Positions 34,639 through 43,554 of a stretch of DNA of 46,840 bases are shown here, piece by piece. The translations under genes were made by a program, and so were the position numbers. The notes under the pieces were generated by a model, which saw only the letters and a program-made list of their open reading frames with translations, was not told where the DNA came from and made no database searches. Each line of letters begins with the position of its first letter. Position 1 is the stretch's first letter. The DNA is from Polyangiaceae bacterium (GTDB taxonomy: Bacteria; Myxococcota_A; Polyangia; Polyangiales; Polyangiaceae), in the NCBI GenBank assembly GCA_009780955.1, contig WQZB01000038.1, positions 1-46,840 of the forward strand. Reading direction: 5' to 3'.

Positions 34639-36741
34639 CTAGCTAAGCTTTGAAAAATCACCGATCCGAAGCATGCACGCAGCCCCGTACGACAGAAGCT
34701 CGAGTCGCTTTGGCGTATGCGTGTCGTTTGGGTCGTTTACCAGCGTTTTTGCAAATACGTCGTCGAGGCGTTGAGCCAGATCTTCCGCTTGAGCGAGCGC
34801 GGCCGTGACAGCGGCTTCGGTTTCGAGATTTTTCGTGGCTGCATCGAGCCGGGTGACAACATTGACAATGAGCGCGTCGTCGGCTTTCACAAAAACGCTG
34901 TTGTCGTGTAAAATTGGATTTTTCTCTTTCGATATACCTGACAACCGCTTGGCCACGATGCGCGCCTTGTCGAGCCACGCGCGGCCCTCGACCACGGCGT
35001 GATGCAGGGCACGTGCTCGCGCCATGGCGCTCGAGGGTCGATCGATGATGCCGGCGCTTGCCACGGCGTCCGCCACAGCGCTCGTTGTTGCACTTGCGAG
35101 CAAACCGCGAACTCTGTCGTGTGCGAACTCGCTCAGTTTTGCAATCGTTTCATTGCGAGACAAATCGAATTTTTTGCCTTCGAAGCCGTCGTAGGCCCAA
35201 CCAAAGGCTTCTTGCAGCGAGAGGCTTGCATAGCCTGAAGTGCCCCGCTCGAGGATGGTGCGGAGCACGCCAATGCATGCGCGACGAAGCGCAAACGGAT
35301 CGGTCGCGCCGGTTGGCGAGAGGCCGACGGCGAAACAGCCGGCGAGCGTATCGAGTCGGTCGGCGATCGCGATGCACGCCGAAATGTCATCGGCCGGAGC
35401 AGGGCCGTCGGCACCGATGGGGCGATAATGATCGGCAATTGCGTTTGCCACGGCACTTGGCTCGCCGGCTGCTGCAGCGTACTCGCGCCCCATGTTGCCT
35501 TGGAGCTCCGGGAATTCAGAGACCATGAGCGAAACGAGATCGAACTTGCAAAGGTGTGCCGCGCGTTTTGCATGAATGGTGCAAGCGTCGCTCAAGCGGG
35601 CAGCGCGCGCGATCGTCGCGACGAGCTTTTCGATGCGCGTGACTTTTTCGCGCACGGTGCCGAGGCGATGGTGAAACGTAATGCCTGCGAGCTTTTCGAC
35701 TCGGTCTATAAGTTTTGCTTTTTTGTCTTCGTCGAAAAAGAATTTTGCATCGGAAAGGCGCGCTTGCATGACCCGGTTCATGCCTTTGACGATGCGCGCC
35801 GGATCGTTTGCGGTGTTCACCACGGCCAGGTAACTTGGCAATAGCTCGGTGTCGCTTTTTTGCACGCAAAAGTATTTTTGGTGGCCGCGCGCCACCGCGC
35901 GAATCACCGCTGCCGGAAGCGCTAGAAATTGTGTGTCGAAGCGGCCGGTGACAACGTGTGGCTCTTCCACGAGCGAGGCGTTTTCGGAGACGAGATCCGC
36001 GGCCGTGTCGTAGGTGCCGCCCGCGGCTTTTGCAGCGGCTAGAACGCGGTCCATCATGACCTTTTCGCGCTCGTCGCGGTCGACCAGCACGTGCGCATCG
36101 CGCATTTTTGTAACGTACTCGTCGGCGTTTGCCATTTCGATGGGCACGGGGCACAGAAAACGGTGGCCGCGCGAGGTGCGTGCAGAGTGCACGCCAGCGA
36201 AGGCCACATCGATGGTGCTTTCGCCGAGAAGCGCCACCAGCCACTGCACGGGCCTGCCGAACGTGGCCTCGCCCGAGCCCCATCGCATGGATTTGCGGAA
36301 AGGGATTTCGGTGCAGATTTCGCCGAGGGCGTGGCCGAGCAGATCGCGCGCGTCGCGTCCTTTTTCCCGACGCCGCCCAACTGCGTAGCGGCCAGCCTTC
36401 TGCTTGCCAGAAGCGGGGCAGTCGGCCACGACCACGGCGCTCGCGTCGATGCCAAGCTTGGCTGCGAAAGCCTCGGCGGCTTTCGTGGGCTTGCCGTCTT
36501 TGAATGCGACGGCTTCGGGCGGGCCCACGACTTGTTCGTCGAGATCGGGCTGCTCTTCGGCCAGGTCGTGAACAAAAAGAGCAAGCCGGCGCGGCGTACC
36601 AAGTGCATGAATATCGCCGTACGGCAGGCGAAGCGCCGCGAGCTTGGCCTGCGCGAGTGCAGGGAGCGCGGCAAGAGCCGAGTCAACGAAAGAGGATGGA
36701 AGCTCCTCGGTGCCAATTTCGAGCAGCAGCGTTTTGCCCAT
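34639..36741 (-). CDS. glyS: Glycyl-tRNA synthetase beta subunit
   Basis: 700 residues, the usual size. It begins MGKTLLLEIGTEELPSSFVD, the hallmark of GlyS, and contains GTPRRLALFV, RWGSGEATFGRPVQWLVALL, HQKYFCVQ, FFFDEDKK and the C-terminal anticodon-binding-like region. The beta subunit binds tRNA-Gly and acts with the catalytic alpha subunit GlyQ. In many bacteria glyQ lies directly upstream; here the upstream neighbour is a divergent membrane-protein gene, so glyQ must be elsewhere in the genome. It is probably co-transcribed with ppdK. Confidence 0.97.
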   Translation of the reverse strand: MGKTLLLEIGTEELPSSFVDSALAALPALAQAKLAALRLPYGDIHALGTPRRLALFVHDLAEEQPDLDEQVVGPPEAVAFKDGKPTKAAEAFAAKLGIDASAVVVADCPASGKQKAGRYAVGRRREKGRDARDLLGHALGEICTEIPFRKSMRWGSGEATFGRPVQWLVALLGESTIDVAFAGVHSARTSRGHRFLCPVPIEMANADEYVTKMRDAHVLVDRDEREKVMMDRVLAAAKAAGGTYDTAADLVSENASLVEEPHVVTGRFDTQFLALPAAVIRAVARGHQKYFCVQKSDTELLPSYLAVVNTANDPARIVKGMNRVMQARLSDAKFFFDEDKKAKLIDRVEKLAGITFHHRLGTVREKVTRIEKLVATIARAARLSDACTIHAKRAAHLCKFDLVSLMVSEFPELQGNMGREYAAAAGEPSAVANAIADHYRPIGADGPAPADDISACIAIADRLDTLAGCFAVGLSPTGATDPFALRRACIGVLRTILERGTSGYASLSLQEAFGWAYDGFEGKKFDLSRNETIAKLSEFAHDRVRGLLASATTSAVADAVASAGIIDRPSSAMARARALHHAVVEGRAWLDKARIVAKRLSGISKEKNPILHDNSVFVKADDALIVNVVTRLDAATKNLETEAAVTAALAQAEDLAQRLDDVFAKTLVNDPNDTHTPKRLELLSYGAACMLRIGDFSKLS

Positions 36742-36785
36742 TTTTATGGCGGAGCACGCTAGCAGATTTGCAGTACAATTAGCCG

Positions 36786-37682
36786 GTGCCTTCGTTCTCG
36801 GTGCCTGCTGTACTCGCGAAAAGGCGCGTTTCGCTTGTAGGCCGCGCGATGGTTGCCGCGTCGCTTGCGTGCGGGCCGTACGCGTTTGCGTGGATGTTCC
36901 CTTCGGACAACACGCCGATCTCCTCGTTGAAGGACACTGTGCTTGAAGATGTCTTTGTCGTTCTTGTGATGATTCTCGCGCCGATCATCGTGCGCATTTC
37001 GCTCGCGCCGTCCATCCGTAGCTTGGCCATGGCCATAGCGCTCTCCGCTTCGGTGATCAGCGCGATGATCATCATGGTTGTGCGCCTAACCACCGATTCC
37101 GGCCCCTTCCGCCTCGATGCTTGGCCCTTTTGGATCGTCTTGTCTATCATCCCGGGCCTGTTTTTTGGCGTTCCGCTTGCGGTTCTCGTTTGGCTCGCAC
37201 ACGGCCGTAAGCGCGAAGGTTCGTACGATAGCGAAGACGCCTTCGACATGGCGGCAGGTGCATGGACCGCGGTTGGTGGCGCCGCCGCCATCGCCTTCGT
37301 TTTCGCGTTGGTGGTCGTCGTCAACATGCCATGTACGGCCGGTGGTAGTGCGTGCGGCCCAGCGGGCCTTGCTCCTCGGCCTCCGCGCGTGGGCGAAAAT
37401 CCGTGGGCGCTAGCCTTTGCGGCGCTCGTGATCGCGTATGGGCTTTTCCAAATCGTTCGCGCTTTGGAGCGCCGCCGCGCGCGGCATGCATGGATTGAGC
37501 GCGTCAAAAATGGGCTTGAGCCAGACTTTCGAATTCGCGTGCTTGCAGCGAATGAAGCGCTCGCTTCATTGCCAATTTTGTCAGCGGGCGGGCAGGCTGT
37601 TATCGAATCGGTGGTTCACGATGCGGGCGATCCGTATCGTTCCGGCGCTGTCTGGGCACCCATTGCGCTGACGCGTGGCTAA
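36786..37682 (+). CDS. Multi-pass inner-membrane protein of unknown function
   Basis: 298 residues from a GTG at 36786, divergent from glyS (44-bp spacer, so their promoters must overlap). Hydrophobic helices are seen at about residues 20-38, 52-72, 78-97, 112-137, 158-180 and 208-222. The C-terminal about 70 residues are soluble (RRARHAWIERVKNGLEPDFR ... AGGQAVIESVVHDAGDPYRS). No transporter or enzyme motif is recognised. A lipoprotein gene follows 17 bp later on the same strand. Confidence 0.75.
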   Translation: MPSFSVPAVLAKRRVSLVGRAMVAASLACGPYAFAWMFPSDNTPISSLKDTVLEDVFVVLVMILAPIIVRISLAPSIRSLAMAIALSASVISAMIIMVVRLTTDSGPFRLDAWPFWIVLSIIPGLFFGVPLAVLVWLAHGRKREGSYDSEDAFDMAAGAWTAVGGAAAIAFVFALVVVVNMPCTAGGSACGPAGLAPRPPRVGENPWALAFAALVIAYGLFQIVRALERRRARHAWIERVKNGLEPDFRIRVLAANEALASLPILSAGGQAVIESVVHDAGDPYRSGAVWAPIALTRG

Positions 37683-37699
37683 CGCGTTTCGTCCGTGGT

Positions 37700-38413
37700 A
37701 TGGCTCGCCCCATGCGGATCACGCTGCGTCTCGGTCTTGCCATCGCTTTAGGCGCCCTTTCCATGGGCTGCGGAAAATCCGAAGAGCGCTACCAGCCTGC
37801 GCCTGCGTGGTCGGGTCGTAAGCCTTCGCTGCCCACTCCGCCGGCGCTCGATCCAACGCCAGCCAAAGTTGGTGATGCTTACACGGTGGCGGGCGCCTCG
37901 CACCATCTTCGTTCGCGCGTTCACGAAAAAGAAGTCACGCTCACGCCGATTATCATTCAAGGATACATCGTTGCCGAGAACATCACGGACGCGCCTTCTT
38001 GTGCGATTCACAAGGTTGGCAAGAAAGACGCTGACGACTGCACGACCGAGATCCCATCGTTTTACATTGCCGATGAAAAGGGCGCCGGTCCCGACAAGCC
38101 GCGCATCCGCGTGCTTGGCTGGGCCAGAGATTTTGCGGTCGTTCACGACGCAATGGAGAAGTACAAAGGCCTCAAGGAAGTGAAAGATCCCAAAGATCTT
38201 TTCAAAGACGACCTTTGGGACGTTTCGGTACCATTCCCGCTTCCCGCTGTTGGCGCGAAAGTAAAAGTTACCGGCAGATATGGCTTTACGTCGTCGAAGT
38301 CGTCAACGGGCGTCGTGTCGGATCCAACCAATGGCGTCATGACGAGCGACAAGGTCGAAACCATCGAGGCCGCGCCGCAGAAGGTTTCGTTCAAAAATCC
38401 GCCCGCGAAGTAG
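37700..38413 (+). CDS. Hypothetical lipoprotein
   Basis: 237 residues from the ATG at 37700 (ATG at 37712 is an alternative). The lipobox is LGALSMGCGKS. The linker is Pro-rich (KPSLPTPPALDPTPAKVGDA). The body contains VTLTPIIIQGYIVAENITDA, two cysteines (PSCAIHK, DDCTTE) and a beta-rich region near VGAKVKVTGRYGFTSSKS that looks OB-fold-like. It probably forms an operon with the preceding membrane protein. The TAG stop (38411-38413) is the start of a family B palindrome. The function is unknown. Confidence 0.75.
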   Translation: MARPMRITLRLGLAIALGALSMGCGKSEERYQPAPAWSGRKPSLPTPPALDPTPAKVGDAYTVAGASHHLRSRVHEKEVTLTPIIIQGYIVAENITDAPSCAIHKVGKKDADDCTTEIPSFYIADEKGAGPDKPRIRVLGWARDFAVVHDAMEKYKGLKEVKDPKDLFKDDLWDVSVPFPLPAVGAKVKVTGRYGFTSSKSSTGVVSDPTNGVMTSDKVETIEAAPQKVSFKNPPAK

Positions 38414-38452
38414 GGGCAAATGCATTTGCAGGGCGCAGCATGCTGCGCCTTC
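38410..38452. repeat. Two fused family B half-elements
   Basis: GTAGGGGCAAATGCATTTGC (palindromic centre AAATGCATTT) runs directly into GGGCGCAGCATGCTGCGCC. One GTAG shell lies at the left and a degenerate shell (CCTTC) at the right. It supplies the lipoprotein stop codon. Confidence 0.8.
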
Positions 38453-38517
38453 AAAAATGGGTGGCTGCCCCAAGGCTCATGGGTCATATCGATGATGCAT
38501 CTTGTTCTATAGTCGCA

Positions 38518-38537
38518 ATGGAACGACGTCGTTCCAT
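38518..38537. repeat. Perfect 20-bp palindrome ATGGAACGACGTCGTTCCAT
   Basis: A perfect inverted repeat without a loop, unlike family A and B, placed 3 bp before a family B copy. It could be a dimeric-protein operator or another short repeat type. It is not near a gene start, which argues against a simple operator. Confidence 0.6.
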
Positions 38538-38540
38538 ATC

Positions 38541-38565
38541 GGGGCGTATGGCCATACGCCCCTAC
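38541..38565. repeat. Family B palindrome, TATGGCCATA centre, left GTA lost
   Basis: GGGGCGTATGG / CCATACGCCCC followed by TAC. The left shell reads ATC instead of GTA. It lies 3' to the unrecognised gene at 38568 (-), whose TGA stop comes just before it. Confidence 0.85.
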
Positions 38566-38567
38566 GT

Positions 38568-39662
38568 TCATGAAACAAGGAGCGCTTGTACCTCTTTCGC
38601 GGTGGGTGAGTCGATGACTGCCTGAAGGTGCTGCGCGATGGCGTGCTCGTCTTTTTTCGCAAGCCCAATTTGCATGATGCATTGGTTTGCCGCCATCGCG
38701 CCGGCGCATAGGGCGAACGCTGCATCGGCTTGATTCGGGTCGAAACCAAGTGGATCGGCCGTGGCGCCAAGCCCTTGCGACACCCGCATGAGCACGCGGT
38801 CGCGCAGAACATCGATGGCAACGAGGGATGCCTGCATGGCTTTGTGCTCCAAGAGCGCTTTCGTTGCCGCGCCTAGCGCCGCATCGACGGCTGGCTCGGG
38901 CAGGTGCGCGAGCGCACGCAGCGCGAGGGTTCGGCCCCCGAAGCCGCTGGTGAACGCGAGGTTTTCGGGCGTCCACTCGAACGCGGGCGCGGCGCGCGTG
39001 AGTGTTGCCAGATCGGTGAGCGGTGTTTTGCGTAAGAAGTTGTAGATTGCATTCGTAAAGAGAGGCGCAGCAACCGCGCTGTCGGCTTCTGGCAGATCCA
39101 TGAGTTTGCGCTGCACCTCGACTTGGCTCACGCGCCGCACTTTGGGCCATGCGAGCAGTCGTGATGGCGGTTCGGTACCGCGGAATGTTGCGTGGCCTGT
39201 CCACCAACGCACGGTTTTGTCCGTGCGCGTCAGCTCGAACATGCGTGCAAGCCACGTATGCCGTGACAGGGCTTCGCCCACGGTTGCTGGAGCCTCGAGC
39301 CGCGAGAGCGTTTGGTGGACGACTTTGACAATGCGCGCCGGGCCACTTCGCCGAAAAGCGACGTTGAAGCCAGGGTGCGTTGCCTGCAAAAGATCGTGCA
39401 GCATTGCGGCGAGCGCCCATTCGGTGGCCGAGGGTGTGGGGCTCAGCGTATCGATGGGAGTGAGCCTTCGCGCAACGTGCACGCGCGCGAGCGTCACCTG
39501 CGAGAGACTGTCGGTGTTCGCCGGGGCCTGTGCGTCGCTCATGGCAAGCGCGCTTTTGCCGCCAAAAGGCTTGCCTGGAACAACATCACCGCCGAGCACC
39601 AGGGGCGCGAGGAATGTCTCAAACAAACGATCGCTTAGTTCTTGAGCGGTTTGGTGCGCCAT
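38568..39662 (-). CDS. Conserved-looking hypothetical protein
   Basis: 364 residues from the ATG at 39662 (MAHQTAQELSDRLFETFLAP). It is largely alpha-helical and rich in Ala and Leu, with segments such as VTLARVHVARRLTPIDTLSP, FNVAFRRSGPARIVKVVHQT and RTLALRALAHLPEPAVDAAL that might be HEAT-like. No signal peptide, membrane helix or catalytic motif is seen. It lies 13 bp after the next unrecognised gene on the same strand, so the two are probably one operon and may act together. No family is recognised. Confidence 0.7.
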   Translation of the reverse strand: MAHQTAQELSDRLFETFLAPLVLGGDVVPGKPFGGKSALAMSDAQAPANTDSLSQVTLARVHVARRLTPIDTLSPTPSATEWALAAMLHDLLQATHPGFNVAFRRSGPARIVKVVHQTLSRLEAPATVGEALSRHTWLARMFELTRTDKTVRWWTGHATFRGTEPPSRLLAWPKVRRVSQVEVQRKLMDLPEADSAVAAPLFTNAIYNFLRKTPLTDLATLTRAAPAFEWTPENLAFTSGFGGRTLALRALAHLPEPAVDAALGAATKALLEHKAMQASLVAIDVLRDRVLMRVSQGLGATADPLGFDPNQADAAFALCAGAMAANQCIMQIGLAKKDEHAIAQHLQAVIDSPTAKEVQALLVS

Positions 39663-39675
39663 GGCTCACGTTGGT

Positions 39676-41289
39676 TCACGTTTTGCTCGTTGGATTCGCG
39701 GCCGGCGGTAGTGCTGGCGGGCTATTGCCACCGGGCGGACCAGCAGGCGGAGGTGGCTCGAGCTGGTTCAGCGCGAAAACAGGAAGTGAATCGAGTTTGA
39801 GAATGGCAGGTTTCTCGCCCAGTGCGAGCTCGATCGCTTCGGCGATGAGCGGCTCGTACGCCTGCACTTCGACAAGAGCCGTTTCGAGCGGCACGAACGC
39901 AGATGCATCGATGGCCACGGCGCGAGCGTTTGCATCGATGAAGAGCACGTGCGAGGGCGATGCACCGAGCGCACTGTAGAGGACTTCGGGAGCGACAGCC
40001 GGTGTAAAGTCGTAGCCCGCAGGCATGTAGAGTGCAGGATGAATTTCAACGAAAAACATGCCTAGCGGAATGGCCTCGATGCCTGCACTTGAGCGAAGAA
40101 ATGCGCCCTTTGGCGTTATGGCGACTTGCGTTTGAACGATGGTTTGATGTGGCAATGCATAAGCAATGCGTCGAAGGAGCGGAATTTCCGATGGAGTGAT
40201 CCACGTTGCCGTGACTTTGCGTAGCGGCGCGAGCGATGAAACCATGCGAAGCGGTACGCGCACGGGACTAGGCGAGTGCGCACCCATGGCAACGGATGCC
40301 TCGGCTTCTGCTGTTGCTGTCGTTTCCGCGCGAAGCTCGATGCGTGCAAAGGCGCGAAGATCACCCATTTGAGGTGTTTTTTCGAGCACCCAAGGTTCTT
40401 GCCCGCGGCCGCGCAAAAGCACTAGGCCGCCTGCCTCGAACACGGGGCAGGCGCGAAGCGAAACCGGGTGGCGGTAGCCGACTTCGACGGCTACACCCGG
40501 GCCTGCCGGCATAAATGGGACAATTCCAGGAATTGTGCTCATGAGTGGTCGCATGCGCTTGGGCAGATTGGCAATGCGCAGGATGTGGCGGCGCACCGGG
40601 TTGTCGTCGAATGCGCTTTCGGGTGGCCACTCGGCCACGGCCACTTCGCCGTCGACGCGTGAGCGCACGAAGTAGTGAATGAGGGCCGGGCCAAGGCCTT
40701 GCTCGGCAACGAGGATGAGGGGGCCGTCGTCGTCGCTTTCTGCCGGGTCGACGTGCGGCATGAGTCGCAAGAGCAGCGAGCGAAGCGAAATGCCCTTTTC
40801 GGACTCGTAAACCTGCGTGAAGCGATCGTGGTAGAATACAAGCGTTGCGTCGGTGGAGATAAGCTCGGTGGCGTCGTAGCCGAAGGGTGCCGCGGCGTCG
40901 CGGTACTGCACGAAGTGGCGGCTCGTCCCGGTAAACGCGAGGCCGCCAACGAGGCGTGCGACGTCGGCCAAACGGTCCATTCTGTCGCTTGATTCAGCGG
41001 CAAACGACAAGGTTATCTCGCGCGTACCGAGTTTGCTTTTGACAACGTCGATTTGCAAGCTTGGCATCAGATCGTCGAGCGAGTGCTCGCGTGTGTAAAT
41101 GGCGAGCCATGCAACCAGGCGATCGAGCGATTGCAAGAGGATGATGCCTTTGCCGCCCATGGCAACGCCTTTGCCGTCGAGGCCCAAACCAGGCGTGTGC
41201 AGGCGGGTCTGGTGAAGGGCAATTCGATCGAGCATAGTCCCGAAACAATACACGCTCGGACGATGGTCGGCGCCTGACATGACGCACAA
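39676..41289 (-). CDS. Large hypothetical protein with Pro-rich C-terminus
   Basis: Up to 537 residues. The start is uncertain: ATG codons at 41289, 41280 and 41235 (MLDRIALHQTRL) are possible and none has a good ribosome binding site. The N-terminal part has IALHQTRLHTPGLGLDGKGV and GGKGIILLQSLDRLVAWLAI. The middle contains SDDDGPLILVAEQGLGPALI and GPGVAVEVGYRHPVSLRACP. The last about 25 residues are Pro/Gly/Asn-rich (EPPPPAGPPGGNSPPALPP). No signal peptide or known enzyme motif is found, so it seems cytoplasmic. It is the promoter-proximal gene of a two-gene unit with 38568-39662 and is divergent from the M13 peptidase. Confidence 0.7.
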   Translation of the reverse strand: MCVMSGADHRPSVYCFGTMLDRIALHQTRLHTPGLGLDGKGVAMGGKGIILLQSLDRLVAWLAIYTREHSLDDLMPSLQIDVVKSKLGTREITLSFAAESSDRMDRLADVARLVGGLAFTGTSRHFVQYRDAAAPFGYDATELISTDATLVFYHDRFTQVYESEKGISLRSLLLRLMPHVDPAESDDDGPLILVAEQGLGPALIHYFVRSRVDGEVAVAEWPPESAFDDNPVRRHILRIANLPKRMRPLMSTIPGIVPFMPAGPGVAVEVGYRHPVSLRACPVFEAGGLVLLRGRGQEPWVLEKTPQMGDLRAFARIELRAETTATAEAEASVAMGAHSPSPVRVPLRMVSSLAPLRKVTATWITPSEIPLLRRIAYALPHQTIVQTQVAITPKGAFLRSSAGIEAIPLGMFFVEIHPALYMPAGYDFTPAVAPEVLYSALGASPSHVLFIDANARAVAIDASAFVPLETALVEVQAYEPLIAEAIELALGEKPAILKLDSLPVFALNQLEPPPPAGPPGGNSPPALPPAANPTSKT

Positions 41290-41355
41290 AGCCGCTTCAA
41301 AAAGCGGTTGCGAAGCTTGCGGCGTGGCCCTGATAGGGGCTAGACGGCAGGTAAC

Positions 41356-43491
41356 ATGCGCTCTTTGTTCGTCTCATTGACCCAATTGGCTTGCCTGCCT
41401 TGTCTGTCGATGTTCCTTTCTGCATGCGGGGGCCAAGACAAGGCCTCGAGCGTGCCCGTAGCACCGGTCACCTCGGCAAGCGCACCCACAGCAGGCACCG
41501 CCGGCACCGTTGGCGGTCCCGATGGGTCGATCGATTCGGGGGTTGACAAGAGCGCGATGGATCCGTCGATATCGCCTTGCGATGACTTTTATCAATATGC
41601 ATGCGGCGGCTGGATTCGAGCCACGAACATTCCTGCCGATGAGCCAACTTGGTATCGAAGTTTTAGTGTGATTCGCGAACGCAACGAGGAAATATTAAAA
41701 AGAATACTAGAAGGCTATGCGAAAGGCGAAAGCTTGAACGAGCCGTATGCCAAACCGCTTGGCGATTTTTATGGCTCATGTATGGACGAAGGCGCGATTG
41801 AGCAAGCGGAAACCAAGCCGCTCGAGCCTTTCCTCAAGTCGATTGATGCCATTTCCGATTCCGCGTCGCTTACGCGCTGGCTTGGGCAGTCGCAGGCCCA
41901 CGGCATGCCAATGGTTTTCGAGCTTATGTCAGCGCAAGATTTCCGCGATGCATCGCAAGTGGTTGCCATGATCTGGCAGGGCGGGCTCGGCATGCCCGAG
42001 CGCGAATACTACCTCGATGCCACTCCGAAAATGGCCGAACTTCGCGCTCAATACGAAGTGCATGTGGCCAACATGATGAAGCTTTTGGGTGAGCATGAAT
42101 CAAAAGCCAAGGCATCGGCCAAAGTTGTTTTGAAGTTAGAAACCATGCTTGCGCGTGCCTGGATGTCGAAGGAAGACCGCCGCAATCCGAAGAAAATCAA
42201 CCACCGTGCTACGCGAGGCGATTTGGGCAAAACCGCACCCGGGTTTGCGTGGCCGGCATGGCTCGAGGGTGCGGGCGCAGCCGACGTGGCGACGTTCAAC
42301 GTGGCGCAGCCCGACTTTATTCGCGAAGTTGGCGCGATGATTCACGGCAAAGTCACGCTTGCTGATTGGAAAGTGTATTTGCGTTGGCATCTGGTGCGCG
42401 ACGCAGCAGATCAGCTCTCGGCGCGTTTCGTGGACGAGAAGTTCGCGTGGAAGAGAATTCTTGTTGGCACACAGAGCCTTCCGCCGCGCTGGAAGCGGTG
42501 CGTACGTGCGATTGACGGGGCCATGGGCGAGGCGCTTGCCAGGCCTTTCGTTCGCCAGACGCTTGGTAGCGAAGGCAAGGCCACCGTGGTGGGGATGGTG
42601 CAGGCCATTGAAAATGCGATGCACAAAAACCTGGAAACCACGACATGGATGGATGAACCAACGCGCAAAAGCGCTTTTGTGAAACTCGATAAAATTGCGA
42701 ACAAAATTGCCTATCCTGATACGTGGCGAAACTACGACGCGCTTTCCATTTTGCGCGGCGACTACCTTGGCAACGCGATGCGCTCGAGTGCTTTCGAATA
42801 CCGGCGACAATTGAGCAAAATTGGCAAGCCTGTCGACAGGAGCGAATGGCAGATGAGCCCGCCCACGGTGAATGCCTATTATGATGCACAGCTCAACGAA
42901 ATGGTTTTCCCGGCAGGCATTCTGCAGCCACCTTTTTACTCGAATGCTTCGTCCATGTCTGCCAATTACGGTGGCATTGGCATGGTGATGGGCCACGAAC
43001 TTACGCACGGCTTTGACGACGAGGGGCGCCAGTTCGATGCCGACGGGAATCTCAAAGACTGGTGGTCCGCGGGCGTGGGCGCCGAGTTCGACCGGCGCGC
43101 GAAGTGCGTGGAAGATCAATTCAACGGCTACACCGTGCTTGGCGATGTGCACGTCAATGGCAAGCTTACGCTTGGCGAGAACATTGCCGATCTTGGCGGC
43201 GTCAAGCTATCTTATCATGCCATGTTGAGCCAAGCGCGCAAGGGTTCGGCAGGGCAAGCTGCGGGCAAATCCGAATTTTCGCCCGAGCAGCAATTCTTTC
43301 TTGGATTTGCGCAGGGCTGGTGCGGCAAACTCCGAGACGAAGCCCTTCGCCATCTTGTGGCAACGAATCCGCACTCGCCGCCGACTTATCGAGTCAACGG
43401 GCCACTTTCGAACTCGCCTTGGTTTGCGCAGGCGTTTTCGTGCCAGGCCGGAAAGCCTATGGTGCGCAAAAACCGCTGCGAAGTCTGGTGA
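41356..43491 (+). CDS. M13-family zinc metallopeptidase (neprilysin/PepO-like), lipoprotein
   Basis: 711 residues. The signal peptide ends in a lipobox (MFLSACGG), followed by an Ala/Thr/Gly linker. The M13 N-terminal region starts PCDDFYQYACGGWI. The catalytic motifs are NAYYDAQLNEMVFPAGIL, HELTHGFDD (HExxH, about residue 547) and GENIADLGG (the third zinc ligand Glu, about 608). The C-terminus ends CEVW, matching the family's CxxW signature. It hydrolyses oligopeptides outside the cytoplasm, probably at the cell surface. Length and motifs are complete. Two family B palindromes follow 20 bp after the stop. Confidence 0.96.
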   Translation: MRSLFVSLTQLACLPCLSMFLSACGGQDKASSVPVAPVTSASAPTAGTAGTVGGPDGSIDSGVDKSAMDPSISPCDDFYQYACGGWIRATNIPADEPTWYRSFSVIRERNEEILKRILEGYAKGESLNEPYAKPLGDFYGSCMDEGAIEQAETKPLEPFLKSIDAISDSASLTRWLGQSQAHGMPMVFELMSAQDFRDASQVVAMIWQGGLGMPEREYYLDATPKMAELRAQYEVHVANMMKLLGEHESKAKASAKVVLKLETMLARAWMSKEDRRNPKKINHRATRGDLGKTAPGFAWPAWLEGAGAADVATFNVAQPDFIREVGAMIHGKVTLADWKVYLRWHLVRDAADQLSARFVDEKFAWKRILVGTQSLPPRWKRCVRAIDGAMGEALARPFVRQTLGSEGKATVVGMVQAIENAMHKNLETTTWMDEPTRKSAFVKLDKIANKIAYPDTWRNYDALSILRGDYLGNAMRSSAFEYRRQLSKIGKPVDRSEWQMSPPTVNAYYDAQLNEMVFPAGILQPPFYSNASSMSANYGGIGMVMGHELTHGFDDEGRQFDADGNLKDWWSAGVGAEFDRRAKCVEDQFNGYTVLGDVHVNGKLTLGENIADLGGVKLSYHAMLSQARKGSAGQAAGKSEFSPEQQFFLGFAQGWCGKLRDEALRHLVATNPHSPPTYRVNGPLSNSPWFAQAFSCQAGKPMVRKNRCEVW

Positions 43492-43512
43492 GAGCCATTT
43501 GCCAGAGTGTGC

Positions 43513-43540
43513 GTAGGGGCGTACGGCCATACGCCCCTAC
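43513..43540. repeat. Family B palindrome, TACGGCCATA centre
   Basis: GTAGGGGCGTACGG / CCATACGCCCCTAC, with one mismatch in the centre. It is the first of two tandem copies between convergent genes. Confidence 0.9.
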
Positions 43541-43554
43541 AAAACGCGTATTTC

